Assembly (NCBI GenBank): GCA_903824495.1
Contig: CAIJXB010000049.1
Span: 19,235 to 83,234, forward strand
Origin: an uncultured Chlamydiae bacterium
Lineage (GTDB): Bacteria > Chlamydiota > Chlamydiia > Chlamydiales > Rhabdochlamydiaceae
Direction of reading: 5' to 3'
Length of the DNA stretch: 64,000 nucleotides
In this document: positions 51,925 through 62,699 of the stretch, in pieces
Layout of the letters: every line of letters begins with the position of its first letter
Position numbering within the stretch: position 1 is the stretch's first letter
Position numbers and translations under genes: made by a program
Notes under the pieces: generated by a model
The model's input: the letters and a program-made list of their open reading frames with translations, nothing else
The model's database searches: none
What the model was told of the DNA's origin: nothing

Positions 51925-52790
51925 GGTATGGTTTCTTCCCTTCTTTGAGAAAGTTCTATGACTGGCAATTTAGGATTAAAATACCTGGAGCACAAACTGA
52001 GATTTGAGCTCGTTCGAATGAGAAAATCCGCGCGAGACAGTAAAAGAGCGTCGATAAGGGCCTCTTCACCTGCTTGGTAAGGGTTGCGATCTTGATTTAA
52101 ATGTAGAGGTGTTCCATCTGTAGAGCGTTTAAGTTTGCAATAGATGACCTTTTTTAAAAATCGATACTGCAAGAATTGTAAAAAGGGAAGTTCATCTGTA
52201 GCTACAAAAATTCTATAGTCCCTTCCTTCAGGAATTAGGTCTATGACCTTATGGATGCTTTCTAGAGCATTTTCGTAAGCGACCCTTGGAGCCTCATGAA
52301 ATAGTTTATCCGTTCCCCTATAATGAACTCCGATGACATACTTATCCTCAAAACGGTTCTTTTGAAACTCGTCAACTTTTTGAAGTACATGGCATTTGAC
52401 CTTAATGTATTTTTCTACAAGGTCGTGGTTACGCTCTAAGGTATTGCAAAATTCTATGGTATTTGGATCTACATAGGTGTCTTCTTCAATGATGGTTGCT
52501 AAGTCGCAATTTCCAAGATGAATAGGCTCGAAATAATATTCCCACCAATTAGGTCCACACCCTTCTTCATAGTAAAGGCCTGTTTTTGCAAAATCGACTC
52601 TAAAGCCGTCTATTGTATTTCTTTCATACTCTTGGAGAAAATATAAGACAAAATGAAACATGCTAAACATGCCATGCGGCTTACTGCGAAGAATGATAGA
52701 ATCTTTTCCAAAAAGAGAAAAGCTAGAGCTAACAGCAAGTAGCAAAAAAATGACTACAAAACGACTTTTCTTTTTCAAATTCACTCCCAC
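51903..52790 (-). CDS. Probable fucosyltransferase-like protein, exported
   Basis: 295 residues with a signal peptide (RFVVIFLLLAVSSSFSLFG). KYVIGVHYRGTDK, RIFVATDELPFLQFL and GEEALIDALLLSRADFLIRT followed by SSNLSLC match, in order, the conserved segments of NodZ/FUT8-type and protein O-fucosyltransferase-like enzymes (GDP-fucose-binding H-x-R-G, [ST]-D, and S-S-N). The identification is moderate. It is first in the two-gene unit with the GT11-like gene, which starts inside its end. Confidence 0.6.
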   Translation of the reverse strand: MGVNLKKKSRFVVIFLLLAVSSSFSLFGKDSIILRSKPHGMFSMFHFVLYFLQEYERNTIDGFRVDFAKTGLYYEEGCGPNWWEYYFEPIHLGNCDLATIIEEDTYVDPNTIEFCNTLERNHDLVEKYIKVKCHVLQKVDEFQKNRFEDKYVIGVHYRGTDKLFHEAPRVAYENALESIHKVIDLIPEGRDYRIFVATDELPFLQFLQYRFLKKVIYCKLKRSTDGTPLHLNQDRNPYQAGEEALIDALLLSRADFLIRTSSNLSLCSRYFNPKLPVIELSQRREETIPCTEFYP

Positions 52791-52801
52791 CTTAACAAAA
52801 C

Positions 52802-52828
52802 AGTAGTTTCCCCAAAGGAAAACTACTT
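52802..52828 (-). terminator. Terminator after the EEP gene
   Basis: Minus-strand stem AGTAGTTTTCC / GGAAACTACT with a 5-base loop and a short U-run (GTTTTG) behind. It lies between the stop at 52862 and the start of the next gene at 52790. Confidence 0.6.
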
Positions 52829-52861
52829 ATTCGTTAATGATAGTATAAAAGCAAGAAGAAA

Positions 52862-54052
52862 TCACGCCAAGACTAAAAGTCCCTTGTGATCTGAAAGAGC
52901 TTTACCCGGCTGGGTTAGATCGTAGGTAGGGATTTGGCTTACAACTAACTGGCTGCCAAAAGTAGTCCTAAGCCTTAACGCATAATCGATATGTTCAAAG
53001 GCATCACCTTCAACTTCTGTGCCTTTAGCGTAAGCTGTGAGACGGCTTGTACAAGTAGCCGTTTCTTCTGTTATATTGATAGGAATTGAATCATTAACAA
53101 AATGACCAGAAATCCCTGAAGTACGGTACTCTCCTTGAGCAAGATCCTGCATTTGGATGTTGAGATCTCCCAAAAGAAGGCAGTCCTTATTTGAGTCTTT
53201 TTGAACTTCTTTCATGATAGTGGCAATTTCTTCCAATTGCACTTTGCGCATTGAAACAGATTCCGGTTCATCTCCAGCTTCTAAATGCGTTACAAAAACG
53301 GCGCGATGCTCTGTCTCAAAATAAAATACACCTCTTTGAATGAGCTTATTCGAAGGTAGTGGATGAAAAACAGGTTCTTTAACAATAGGGAATTTAGAAG
53401 CAATGAAAAGACCACTATCTAAAGCAAGTCCTGGCATAGGACCAATGCGAGTGAACCCTTGAGCGTACGTATCTTTTAATTTATCCCATAAAGAAAGCCC
53501 CGCTTCAAAAGACATTTCTTGCATGATGGCAACATCTGACTTTTGCGCCAAAATAAGCTCTGCCATTTGATCAATTCTCTCTCTTGCAGGTCTCACCCCT
53601 CCAAAAAGGATCGGAAGGCCACCCCAAAGCATACAGGCATTGAGCGTCATAAAACGGTCAACAGGCGGAATATTTTCGAAATTAGAGCGTGGTGTTTCTT
53701 TTTTTTCCTTCCCATTTCCGACAAGTCTCATGTAGTTTTTTTGAGTCAGGTAATCGCCTAAGGAATCAAGAGCATAACCTACGGCAAGACCCATAATCGC
53801 AACAGGACATGAAACAACACAAAAAACAAACTTAAAAGCTCTAGAAACCTTTTCAAGAGTTTCAGTGCTAAGGTTCCCGAACTCACCCGGTCTAATCGGT
53901 GTGAAATAGCTGTGAATGAATAATTCTGAGGCATAGTGCATAGGTTTGAGACATTGCAATGCAACCCAGTTCAAAGAAAAACCGACGTTTTCTTGAAAAG
54001 TGTAGTTTCTAGCTTCTATCCTTAGTGAACTATTTCCTGTAACGGCGCTCAT
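52862..54052 (-). CDS. Endonuclease/exonuclease/phosphatase-family protein with membrane segment
   Basis: 396 residues. Residues about 73-97 (FKFVFCVVSCPVAIMGLAVG) are hydrophobic; no signal peptide is seen at the start. The EEP domain occupies residues about 130-396: RERIDQMAELILAQKSDVAIMQEM (metal Glu), THLEAG, LLGDLNIQ (D-x-N) and the final LSDHKGLL (S-D-H). EEP enzymes cleave phosphodiesters in DNA, phosphoinositides or sphingomyelin; substrate cannot be chosen. A membrane-inserted EEP enzyme in an inclusion-dwelling bacterium could act on host lipids, which is inference. Confidence 0.75.
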   Translation of the reverse strand: MSAVTGNSSLRIEARNYTFQENVGFSLNWVALQCLKPMHYASELFIHSYFTPIRPGEFGNLSTETLEKVSRAFKFVFCVVSCPVAIMGLAVGYALDSLGDYLTQKNYMRLVGNGKEKKETPRSNFENIPPVDRFMTLNACMLWGGLPILFGGVRPARERIDQMAELILAQKSDVAIMQEMSFEAGLSLWDKLKDTYAQGFTRIGPMPGLALDSGLFIASKFPIVKEPVFHPLPSNKLIQRGVFYFETEHRAVFVTHLEAGDEPESVSMRKVQLEEIATIMKEVQKDSNKDCLLLGDLNIQMQDLAQGEYRTSGISGHFVNDSIPINITEETATCTSRLTAYAKGTEVEGDAFEHIDYALRLRTTFGSQLVVSQIPTYDLTQPGKALSDHKGLLVLA

Positions 54053-54243
54053 AAATCCCCCTAATAAAAGGACGATTATACCTGAGGGGCAAAATAACTG
54101 AAAAGACTCAAATTGCCACCCGAAAAATAATTAACACTCTAACTGTAAGCACCTTAATTAAGTTGTAAATATTAATAATTTGAATGTTTAAATAAACTAA
54201 CATAAAATTTAGTTAAATAAACACACCACAACGGAGGTATAAC

Positions 54244-54585
54244 ATGAGTACAGCTCGTAAATACTCAGAAGGCAGTCAAGGCCCTATCCAGCAAAAAGTG
54301 CATCATGTTATAGATCAGTTAGAAACGCTGTTAACGACCCTGTCAAAAAACAAGGATTGCCCCACCTTGCAACAAGGGATCGATCAAAGCGCTAAAGACA
54401 TCATCGCTATTTCCACAAAACACCATAAAGAGATCGCTAAATATGAGTCTTATTTGAAAAATGCGATCATCGATTTAACAGAAGTTCCCCATATGCAACC
54501 TCAAATGCAACGAATTGCTTTTGAAGTTGCGATCACAGCAGCTCTTAAGAACTTACAATCCTTTTTGGATAGTACCAGTTCCTAG
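54244..54585 (+). CDS. Small helical protein of unknown function
   Basis: 113 residues, helical by composition, no signal or membrane segment, beginning MSTARKYSEGSQGPIQQKV. A strong ribosome site (CGGAGGTATAAC) precedes the ATG, and the preceding 70 bases are A+T rich, so it is likely well expressed. Overlaps the pyk stop by four bases in convergent orientation. Not recognised. Confidence 0.65.
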   Translation: MSTARKYSEGSQGPIQQKVHHVIDQLETLLTTLSKNKDCPTLQQGIDQSAKDIIAISTKHHKEIAKYESYLKNAIIDLTEVPHMQPQMQRIAFEVAITAALKNLQSFLDSTSS

Positions 54586-56003
54586 GGAACCTGTTGCACG
54601 ATCATCATATTGGTCGTTCCCTTGATTCCAAAAGGCTGCCCTGCTGTAATGACAACAAGGTTTCCTTTTTGAACGAGCCCTCGTTTAAGAGCCTCCTCTG
54701 TTACACAGAGAAAAGCATCTTGAATGTCTGTGGCTGGATAAGGAGCGACTGGGATAATCCCCCAACTTAAAGCAAGCTGATGGTATGTCTTTATTTCGGG
54801 GGAAAGAGCAAAGATCGGCATGTGAGGTCTAAATTGAGAGACATTCCTCGCGCTGAATCCGCTGCTTGTAAAAGCGAAGATCGCCTTAGCTTTGGTGGTG
54901 TAGGCTGTTTCAACAGCTGCAAATGCCACCGAAGCTGAAACGCTGACTTCGTCTCGTTTAAAATCTTGCTCCAAAAACTGCTTATAAGGAAAATTATTTT
55001 CAGCTTCTAGGATGATTTTTTTCATCATTTTAACAGTTTCTATCGGATAAAGACCTACCGCTGTTTCCCCTGAAAGCATGACAGCTGAGGTGCTATCGTA
55101 GATGGCGTTTGCCACATCGGACACTTCGGCTCTGGTAGGTCTTGGATTCTTGATCATAGACTCTAGCATCTGAGTAGCAGTAATAACGGGCTTGCCTTGA
55201 GAGTAGCACTTGCGGATCATCTTTTTTTGTAAGCTGGGGACTTCTTGTAGTGGCATTTCAACTCCTAGATCTCCCCTTGCTACCATGATCCCATCAGAGG
55301 ACGCCAAGATACGATCAAAGTTTTGCACTCCTTGAATGTCTTCGATTTTAGAGATCAAATAAATGTCTGTCTTTCCAAGCTCTGTAAGCAATTTTCTGAT
55401 TTCAAGGACATGCTCTTCTGATCTGATGAAAGAAGCTGCTATGATGTCTATATCGTGCTTGCATCCAAAGGTGATGCTCTCTTTGTCCTCCTGTGTCATT
55501 GCAGGCAAAGGAACTTTGACGCCAGGGATGTTGACACCCTTTTGATTCTTTAAAACGCCGCTATTTTTAGCTTCTAAGACAGCACCTGATGCTGTGACTT
55601 CCATTACTTCAGCGATGATGTATCCATCATCAAAAAGGACCGTTGTTCCTTTTTTCAAGCAATCAAACACGAGTTCAGGAGTAAGGACGATCTGACTTTC
55701 ATCTTTTTTTTGACTTGGACGCACTAGGGTGATTTTTTGTCCCGTCTCTATTTCTAAAGAGCCTCCAGGAACAGTTCCTATGCGGATTTCTGGACCTTTC
55801 GTATCTAGCATGATCGCAAGTGGAACCCCTTTTTCCTCTCTTGCCTTTTTTAAAAGGTCAATCGTACGAAGATGTTCTTCATGTGTTCCATGGCTAAAAT
55901 TGAGCCTCGCTACGTTCATCCCCGCATCGATGAGCTCTAAAATTTGCGCATAGCGGTTAACCGAGGGTCCTATTGTGCAAATGATTTTCGTCCTAGTCAG
56001 CAT
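54582..56003 (-). CDS. pyk: Pyruvate kinase
   Basis: 473 residues making ATP and pyruvate from phosphoenolpyruvate. TKIICTIGPSVNR, MNVARLNFSHGTHEEH, LDTKGPEIRIG, the active-site ISKIEDIQGVQNFD and VARGDLGVEMP, QMLESMI, PTRAEVSDVANAIYD and SGETAVG are all in place, with a normal C-terminal domain. Divergent from uvrA. Confidence 0.96.
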   Translation of the reverse strand: MLTRTKIICTIGPSVNRYAQILELIDAGMNVARLNFSHGTHEEHLRTIDLLKKAREEKGVPLAIMLDTKGPEIRIGTVPGGSLEIETGQKITLVRPSQKKDESQIVLTPELVFDCLKKGTTVLFDDGYIIAEVMEVTASGAVLEAKNSGVLKNQKGVNIPGVKVPLPAMTQEDKESITFGCKHDIDIIAASFIRSEEHVLEIRKLLTELGKTDIYLISKIEDIQGVQNFDRILASSDGIMVARGDLGVEMPLQEVPSLQKKMIRKCYSQGKPVITATQMLESMIKNPRPTRAEVSDVANAIYDSTSAVMLSGETAVGLYPIETVKMMKKIILEAENNFPYKQFLEQDFKRDEVSVSASVAFAAVETAYTTKAKAIFAFTSSGFSARNVSQFRPHMPIFALSPEIKTYHQLALSWGIIPVAPYPATDIQDAFLCVTEEALKRGLVQKGNLVVITAGQPFGIKGTTNMMIVQQVP

Positions 56004-56095
56004 ACGTATTTAATCCGCCTTTTTTCTTAATTGTAGCTTGAAAGAAGAAATTCGACTATTCAAAAGTGGTGGACTTCCGTTATACTCCACGTTCT

Positions 56096-59000
56096 ATGGA
56101 CAGAAAACAGATTATTTTAAAAAACGTCCGGGTTCACAACCTCAAAGGGGTTGATCTAACGCTTCGACCGGATGAACTTATCGTATTTACCGGAGTTTCA
56201 GGCTCGGGCAAATCCTCACTAGCCTTTGATACCATTTATATGGAAGGGCAAAGAAGGTACATCGAGTCGCTCTCTAGCTACGCACGACGTCATTTAGGCG
56301 ATTTTCCAAAGCCTGAAGCGGATCATATTGAAGGGATCTCTCCAACCATTGCCATCGAGCAAAAGACTACCGGAAAAAACCCGAGAAGTACTGTTGGGAC
56401 AATGACCGGGATCTATGACTTTTTAAGGGTCCTTTTTGCAAGGGCTGCAACGCTTTACTGTCCTGTGAGTTTAGAGCCGGTATCCGCTCAAAGCGCTTTG
56501 CAGATTTTGGAAGAAATCCTCTCCATGCCTAAAGGTAGTAAAATCATCTTGTTAGCCCCTTTTGCCTCTGGCAAAAAGGGAGAGTTTAAAGAGGAATTTG
56601 CAGACCTTTTAAAGCAAGGCTTTACAAAGGTCAGACTGGACAACAAGATCGTCGACATTACTGGTGATCTTTCCCTAGATGGCTCTGTCTCTCACGATAT
56701 CGATATTGTCATTGACCGTCTGCAAATTTCAGAAGAAACAAAAAATAGACTGACAGAATCCGTCCATGCCGCTTTAGAAAAAGGCAAAGGCCTTTTAAAA
56801 GTGTTTTTTCCAGACAGCGGTGATGAAAAGCTCTTTTCAGAACATGCCTACAGCCAAAAATCCGGCATCTCTTATGGACCGCTCGAGCCTTCTGATTTTT
56901 CTTTCAACCACCCCTCTGGTATGTGCAGTGGCTGCCAAGGACTCGGTGTAGCCCAGGAGTTTGATCTTTCCAAGATCATCAACCCCGACTTAAGTATTTC
57001 TGAAGATTGCTGCTCAGTGGCAAGCTCCTTTACAACTATCAAGTTTGGGAACATCTATAATAACTTGGCAAGGATCTATAAGTTCAGCGTCGATACGCCT
57101 TGGAAGGAGTTATCTGAAAAAGCCAAACGGATTTTTCTACATGGAGTGGATGAAAAGTGGATCAAAATGCGTTTTGTCCATCCTGAGAAACAAACCTCTT
57201 GGACAGAGTTTGTTTCTTGGAAAGGTGTGCTTCACGAAGCCAAAGAAAGATATCTTGCCGCACAAAGCGAATCTTACAAGAAAAAGATGGAAGAAAACTT
57301 TCATCAAACGGTTTGTTTTGATTGCAAAGGTTCTAGACTTAAACCCTACCCTTCCGCTGCCAAACTTCAAGGGAAGACTCTTTTAGACATCGTAGAGATG
57401 CCAATCAAAGAAGCCCTTGCTTTTTTTGAAACAGTACAGCTGTCTAAAGAAAAAGGAAAAGTGGTCGGTGAGCTTTTAAAAGAGATCAAAGAGCATTTGA
57501 TCTTTTTAAGCAAAGTGGGCCTTCACTACCTATCCTTAAGCAGAACCTCCCCTACTCTTTCTGGAGGAGAAGGCCAAAGGGTTCGCCTAGCATCTCATAT
57601 TGGATCGGGCCTTGTTGGAGCGACTTATATTTTGGATGAGCCTTCTATTGGCTTGCATCCAAGGGACAACCACAGACTTTTAGAAACGCTTTTACATCTC
57701 AAACAAAAAGGCAATACCGTCATCGTCGTCGAACACGACGAAGAAACGATCTTGCTCGCTGACACCGCCATCGATGTAGGCCCTCTTGCCGGAAAAAACG
57801 GGGGTAAGATTTTAAGCCATGGGACCGTTCAAGATCTTTTGGATGCAAAGGACTCTTTAACGGGAGGATATCTTTCTGGACGTCTTAAAATGCCTCTTCC
57901 TGAGAAAAGAAGAAAAAAAACAAAGGCCACCTTAGAAATAAAAGGAGCCTCTCATCACAACCTTCGTTTAGAAAATGTTTCTGTTTCCATTCCTTTAGGC
58001 CTTTTTGTTGCTATAACAGGAGTTTCAGGATCTGGTAAATCCTCTCTCATCATCGACACCCTGTATCCGGCCCTTTCAAATCTTTTGCAAGGCTCTTCTC
58101 TTTCAGTCGGCAAGCACACGTCGATTAAAGGGATGGAACATTTAGATAAGATCATCGCCATCGACCAAACACCCATTGGGCGCACTCCAAGATCAAATCC
58201 TGCTACCTACATCAAACTCTTTGATGAGATCCGTGATCTTTTTACTATGCTTCCAGAAAGCCAGATGCAAGGGTTCACAGCTGGAAGATTTAGCTTCAAT
58301 GTGAAAGAAGGGTGCTGCCCTTTTTGCTCCGGCATGGGGATGACCCAGATCGACATGGATTTCATGGAAGATGAGTGGGTCACGTGCGAGCACTGCGAAG
58401 GCAGACGCTTTGATGATGCGACGCTGTCTGTTCGTTTCAAAGAAAAGACCATCCACGATATTTTGGAAATGAGCGTTGCTGAGAGCTTTGAGTTTTTTGC
58501 TGACATTCCCAAAATCAAAGCAAAGCTCGATCTTTTGATGAAAGTGGGTCTTGACTATGTCAAACTCGGCCAGCCCTCCCCTACTCTTTCAGGTGGTGAA
58601 GCGCAACGGATCAAGCTCGCCAAAGAGCTGTCTCGTCCTTCCACTGGAAAGACTTTTTATATATTGGATGAGCCAACAACAGGTCTGCATTTCCATGATG
58701 TTAAAAATCTCATTGCCGTTTTGCACTCCCTTGTCGATAAAGGAAACACCGTCCTTGTCATTGAACATAACATGGATTTGATCCGCACTTCTGATTGGGT
58801 CATTGACCTTGGGCCTGATGCAGGATCTGAAGGAGGAGAGATCGTTGGAGAAGGAACGCCTGAGGAGATTGCTAAACTAAGCACTCCAACAGGTCTTGCC
58901 CTAAAAACAGCTCTAGCCCCTAAAAAAGCCGTCTCCTCTGTAGTAGGAACATCCTCTACCCCTTCTTCTTATCTTACAGTTAAAGGAGCCTTCCAAAACA

Positions 59001-61741
59001 ATTTGAAGCACATTGATGCAAGCATCCCACTCGGTAAGATCACCGTGTGCACAGGACCGTCAGGTTCTGGAAAAAGCTCTTTTGCTTTTGAAACTGTTTA
59101 TGCAGAAGGTCAAAGGCGCTACATTGAATCGATGTCCCACTACGCAAGGCAGTTTGTGAAACAAATGCCTAAAGCAAAACTTGAGCAGATCGAAGGGCTC
59201 TCTGCAGCTATTGCCATCGAACAAAAAAACCATGCCGGTAATCCAAGAAGTACCATCGGTACAATGACTGAGATCTACGACTATTTAAGACTTATTTATT
59301 GCCATTTAGGAACGGCCTACTGTCCAGAAACAGGAGAAGAGATCCGCTCGATCAGCAAAGAGTATGTGGTTGATAAAGCAATGCAAATGCCAAAAAAAAC
59401 AAAGGTGATTGTTTTAGCTCCCGCTCCTTTTGCCAAGTCTGAATCTTTTGATGCCTTTAAAGACAAAATGATAAAGCAAGGATTTTTAAGGATCAGGCTC
59501 GATGGCACCTATTATGAACTAGAAGATGAAAACATCCCTTTTGATCGAAAGAAAAAGCAAGAACTTTTGCTGGTCATCGACAGACTAGTCATGAACAGTG
59601 AAAGCGGCTTAAGACTTGGAAGCGCCATTGAACAAGCGACGCAGCACTCTGGTAGCGTCATTTTGGATATCGAAGGAAAAGACCACTACTTCAACTTGGC
59701 CTTCACAGTCGAAAGCACCGGAAAGTCGTATGCACCGATCACTCCTCATACATTTTCTTTCAACACAAAACATGGGATGTGTTTGGACTGCCAAGGACTT
59801 GGCATCCAATATGGAACAGATCTTTCTCAAGGCAAAGAACTCCTTGACTTAAGCGCTTATGAGCTCATTTTTCTACTCTGTAAAGAGTTCGCATCAAGCC
59901 GTTTTGTTTCCGCCTTCTCATCGCTTTTGATGAAACAAGGCATTGATTTGGATGAGCCTCTTAAAAATCTTCCCAAAGAACAGCTCAACTTTATCTTCCA
60001 AGGGGACCAGTCCCCTCGCCCTGTCCAATGGAAAGGGCTCAACCAGGTTCTTATCCAATATACAAAATGCAGCCTTGGAAACATTAAATGGATCCTGTCA
60101 CAGATCTTGGAAGAAAGCCCATGTAGCTCTTGCAACGGAACTCGTCTATCCCCTATCGCTCGAAACGTGAAAATAGAAAGCACTTCCATTGCAGACCTTT
60201 GTGGTAAAAGCATCCATGCAGCCACGTCTTTCCTTAAAAGCTTAAAGCTCTCTTCTGAAAAACAGAAAATCTTAAGTGAAACCTTTGAGCAGACGCTCAC
60301 GCGCCTTTCCTTTTTAGAGTCTTTGGGCCTTGGGTATCTTTCATTAGATAGAAGCGCTCCAACCTTAAGTGGAGGTGAAACGCAAAGGATCCGCCTCAGT
60401 AGACAGCTTGGAAGTGGCCTCACCGGATGCCTTTATGTTTTGGATGAACCTACTATTGGTTTACATCCTCATGACAACCACCTGCTCAATCAGGCTCTTT
60501 TAAATCTAAAAAATTTGGGCAATACTCTCTTACTTGTAGAACACGATCCGCTCACCATGCAGATTGCAGATCACATCTTGGATTTTGGACCAGGTGCTGG
60601 AAAGCTCGGTGGTCACATCATAGCGCAAGGATCACTACCCTCCATTTTGAAAAACAAAGACTCTTTAACAGGAGATTATCTAAGTGGCCGCAAAAAAATA
60701 CCTCTACCAACAACACGTAAAAAATCTTCTGATTGTATTTTGGTAAAGGATGTGTCTCTTCACAATGTAAAAAATGTAACCCTTTCTATTCCGATTGGTC
60801 TTTTTACTTGTTTTACGGGTGTTTCAGGATCAGGTAAGTCCACACTTCTTATGGACATTTTAAAACCTATTGCTGAAAAAACCATCGTACGAAGACGCAA
60901 GGACAAAGTCCCAGTCTCTTCTATTGAAGGACTTGATGCTTTTGATAAGTTGATTGTTTTAGAGCAAAATCCGATTGGAACAACGATTAGAGCCGATGTC
61001 AGCACCTATACGGACCTTCTCACACCGCTCAGACATTTGTATGCTTCTTTGCCAGAAGCCAAGGCTAGAGGACTTCTTGCCAAACACTTTAGCTTTAACC
61101 ATAAAAAAGGGATGTGCAAAGCTTGCTGGGGCCTTGGGACCAAAAGCGTGTCTTTGCAGTTCCTGCCTTCTGTCAAAGTAGAGTGTGAATCGTGCAAAGG
61201 AAACCGCTTAAACCCTTTAAGCCTGCAAGTGGCTTTTAAGGGCAAACATTTAGGCGATGTCTTTAGAATGTCCGTTTTGCAAGCAAGAGAGTTTTTTCAG
61301 GCCATTCCTAAAATTTTCAAGGTCTTGGACGCTCTTTGCTCAGTGGGCCTTGATTACTTAGCGCTAGGACAAGAAATCGCTTCTTTATCAGGCGGTGAAT
61401 CTCAAAGGCTCCGCCTTAGCCGCGAGCTTGCTAAAAGGTCAACCGGTAAAACTCTTTATCTTTTAGATGAGCCCTCTGTTGGACTTCACAGCTCAGACAT
61501 CGCGAAGCTCACTCCTATTTTGCACTCTTTAACAAACAAGGGCAATACGGTTGTACTCATTGAGCATAACTTGGATCTGATTGCTAATGCTGACTATGTG
61601 ATCGACATAGGACCTGGAGCTGGAGAGAATGGAGGAAAAGTTCTCTTTGAAGGAACACCTGAAAACTTAACCAAATGCTCTCAGTCTAAAACAGCGCCCT
61701 TCTTAAAAGAAGCTCTTAAGAGCAGCAAGAAGGAGCCTTGA
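56096..61741 (+). CDS. uvrA: Excinuclease ABC subunit A, tandem fused (two UvrA units)
   Basis: 1,881 residues, twice a normal UvrA. Four P-loops ([48 protein letters not shown]) and four ABC signatures ([32 protein letters not shown]) alternate with Cys-x2-Cys zinc modules (CSGCQG, CPFC/CEHCEG, CLDCQG, CSSCNG, CKACWG/CESCKG). The junction lies near residue 950. Both halves look catalytically complete and are well diverged. UvrA dimers recognise DNA damage; the fusion would act as a ready-made dimer and is characteristic of Chlamydiae. ATG at 56096 is chosen over an in-frame GTG at 56066 because the UvrA N-terminus begins there. Confidence 0.95.
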   Translation: MDRKQIILKNVRVHNLKGVDLTLRPDELIVFTGVSGSGKSSLAFDTIYMEGQRRYIESLSSYARRHLGDFPKPEADHIEGISPTIAIEQKTTGKNPRSTVGTMTGIYDFLRVLFARAATLYCPVSLEPVSAQSALQILEEILSMPKGSKIILLAPFASGKKGEFKEEFADLLKQGFTKVRLDNKIVDITGDLSLDGSVSHDIDIVIDRLQISEETKNRLTESVHAALEKGKGLLKVFFPDSGDEKLFSEHAYSQKSGISYGPLEPSDFSFNHPSGMCSGCQGLGVAQEFDLSKIINPDLSISEDCCSVASSFTTIKFGNIYNNLARIYKFSVDTPWKELSEKAKRIFLHGVDEKWIKMRFVHPEKQTSWTEFVSWKGVLHEAKERYLAAQSESYKKKMEENFHQTVCFDCKGSRLKPYPSAAKLQGKTLLDIVEMPIKEALAFFETVQLSKEKGKVVGELLKEIKEHLIFLSKVGLHYLSLSRTSPTLSGGEGQRVRLASHIGSGLVGATYILDEPSIGLHPRDNHRLLETLLHLKQKGNTVIVVEHDEETILLADTAIDVGPLAGKNGGKILSHGTVQDLLDAKDSLTGGYLSGRLKMPLPEKRRKKTKATLEIKGASHHNLRLENVSVSIPLGLFVAITGVSGSGKSSLIIDTLYPALSNLLQGSSLSVGKHTSIKGMEHLDKIIAIDQTPIGRTPRSNPATYIKLFDEIRDLFTMLPESQMQGFTAGRFSFNVKEGCCPFCSGMGMTQIDMDFMEDEWVTCEHCEGRRFDDATLSVRFKEKTIHDILEMSVAESFEFFADIPKIKAKLDLLMKVGLDYVKLGQPSPTLSGGEAQRIKLAKELSRPSTGKTFYILDEPTTGLHFHDVKNLIAVLHSLVDKGNTVLVIEHNMDLIRTSDWVIDLGPDAGSEGGEIVGEGTPEEIAKLSTPTGLALKTALAPKKAVSSVVGTSSTPSSYLTVKGAFQNNLKHIDASIPLGKITVCTGPSGSGKSSFAFETVYAEGQRRYIESMSHYARQFVKQMPKAKLEQIEGLSAAIAIEQKNHAGNPRSTIGTMTEIYDYLRLIYCHLGTAYCPETGEEIRSISKEYVVDKAMQMPKKTKVIVLAPAPFAKSESFDAFKDKMIKQGFLRIRLDGTYYELEDENIPFDRKKKQELLLVIDRLVMNSESGLRLGSAIEQATQHSGSVILDIEGKDHYFNLAFTVESTGKSYAPITPHTFSFNTKHGMCLDCQGLGIQYGTDLSQGKELLDLSAYELIFLLCKEFASSRFVSAFSSLLMKQGIDLDEPLKNLPKEQLNFIFQGDQSPRPVQWKGLNQVLIQYTKCSLGNIKWILSQILEESPCSSCNGTRLSPIARNVKIESTSIADLCGKSIHAATSFLKSLKLSSEKQKILSETFEQTLTRLSFLESLGLGYLSLDRSAPTLSGGETQRIRLSRQLGSGLTGCLYVLDEPTIGLHPHDNHLLNQALLNLKNLGNTLLLVEHDPLTMQIADHILDFGPGAGKLGGHIIAQGSLPSILKNKDSLTGDYLSGRKKIPLPTTRKKSSDCILVKDVSLHNVKNVTLSIPIGLFTCFTGVSGSGKSTLLMDILKPIAEKTIVRRRKDKVPVSSIEGLDAFDKLIVLEQNPIGTTIRADVSTYTDLLTPLRHLYASLPEAKARGLLAKHFSFNHKKGMCKACWGLGTKSVSLQFLPSVKVECESCKGNRLNPLSLQVAFKGKHLGDVFRMSVLQAREFFQAIPKIFKVLDALCSVGLDYLALGQEIASLSGGESQRLRLSRELAKRSTGKTLYLLDEPSVGLHSSDIAKLTPILHSLTNKGNTVVLIEHNLDLIANADYVIDIGPGAGENGGKVLFEGTPENLTKCSQSKTAPFLKEALKSSKKEP

Positions 61742-62084
61742 TTTGGTATTCTTCTACAATCTGACCGTTTATTAGATGCTGTTGGATGATCTGCTCTAGC
61801 ACCTCTGGAGTGCAAGAATGGTACCAAACGCCTTCTGGATAGACAACAGCAACTGGTCCTTTTTGACACACTCTTAGACAGTTTGCTTTGGTTCTCCAGA
61901 CATGCACCTGTCCTTGCAAGTTGAGCTCATCCACACGACTTTTAAGATACTCCCAAGAAAAGAGTCCATCTTCTCTTGAGCAACATTTAGGTCTATCAGG
62001 ACCTGCACATAAAAAGATGTGACGTCCCTTGTGTCCAATTTTTAGTTTTTCTGCAATCAATGCTAAAGCGTCCATAGAAACCAT
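61716..62084 (-). CDS. Thioredoxin-like [2Fe-2S] ferredoxin
   Basis: 122 residues: [15 protein letters not shown] gives the first Cys pair and [20 protein letters not shown] the second, the spacing of the small thioredoxin-fold [2Fe-2S] proteins related to NuoE. A Cys-Cys also ends the chain (SCCS). Probably an electron carrier; partner unknown. Its end overlaps the 3' end of uvrA by 26 bases. Confidence 0.85.
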   Translation of the reverse strand: MVSMDALALIAEKLKIGHKGRHIFLCAGPDRPKCCSREDGLFSWEYLKSRVDELNLQGQVHVWRTKANCLRVCQKGPVAVVYPEGVWYHSCTPEVLEQIIQQHLINGQIVEEYQIKAPSCCS

Positions 62085-62166
62085 CCTTCATTAACGATTA
62101 AAAAGCTGTCTATATTAGAGGTTGTTTTGTGACGGAGTCAAGGGGGACTTTAAGAAATGATACGAT

Positions 62167-62193
62167 AAAAAACCTGCCGTTTAAGCCGCAGGC
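62167..62193 (-). terminator. Terminator after Inc-like gene 1
   Basis: Minus strand: CCTGC / GCAGG stem extended by inner GGC-type pairs, followed by TTTTTTATC. It starts 23 bases past the stop at 62216. Confidence 0.8.
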
Positions 62194-62215
62194 TTGGAGT
62201 AGCGTAAGCAGTTAC

Positions 62216-62605
62216 CTAACTGAATCTTTTATAAAAAACGACAACGTCGTTGAACGTATAATACGCGGTGGGTCTTTGAGCCGCTGGAACCATTGCGTTA
62301 TAGACAACTTGAATAATACGGTTTAGGCCTCTTTCTTCTCTTACTACTTGAAATGATGCCTCTGCAATCACTCGTCCTGTAAAAAAGGCTACGCCTAAAA
62401 CAATCATGCTAGAGACAGGAATAACACCTAAAACACCAAAGGCAACAGTTGCAATCAAAGCAATCGTGAATCCATTGAAAACATCGACTTTTATATTACC
62501 GATTTCTCGATGAGCTGGAACATAATTTGGAGGCTTGTCTGACTTAGCAAAGTTGTAGACTAATTGATCAAGATATACTGCGCCGCTTTGTATAATATCT
62601 GGCAT
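62216..62605 (-). CDS. Inc-like small membrane protein, paralogue 1
   Basis: 129 residues without signal peptide. Residues about 45-61 and 66-77 form a two-lobed hydrophobic segment (FTIALIATVAFGVLG, MIVLGVAFF) followed by TGRVIAEASF. The same pattern, FN-x3-[ST] ... VAL/VAF-G-x-LG ... GR-x-[IV]-x3-S, appears in the next two genes. Two-lobed segments of this kind mark inclusion-membrane proteins; localisation is inferred. Function unknown. Confidence 0.65.
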   Translation of the reverse strand: MPDIIQSGAVYLDQLVYNFAKSDKPPNYVPAHREIGNIKVDVFNGFTIALIATVAFGVLGVIPVSSMIVLGVAFFTGRVIAEASFQVVREERGLNRIIQVVYNAMVPAAQRPTAYYTFNDVVVFYKRFS

Positions 62606-62637
62606 GAAAAAGCCTTTGAATTGTTATGTTATACTGC

Positions 62638-62678
62638 AAAAAACTTCATACGGCAGCCTAATAAAAGCTGCCGTATGA
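62638..62678 (-). terminator. Strong terminator after Inc-like gene 2
   Basis: A perfect 13-bp stem (TTCATACGGCAGC / GCTGCCGTATGAA) with a 9-base loop, followed on the minus strand by GTTTTTTGC. Confidence 0.9.
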
Positions 62679-62699
62679 ATCGTTGAAATATTCTTATCT

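Noticed and set aside
59857..60423. 188-codon antisense frame inside uvrA
   Set aside because: The sense strand encodes conserved UvrA motifs throughout; the antisense product is basic and patternless.
56096..61741. Tandem UvrA as an assembly duplication
   Set aside because: The two halves are strongly diverged in sequence, and the same fusion is known in Chlamydiae.
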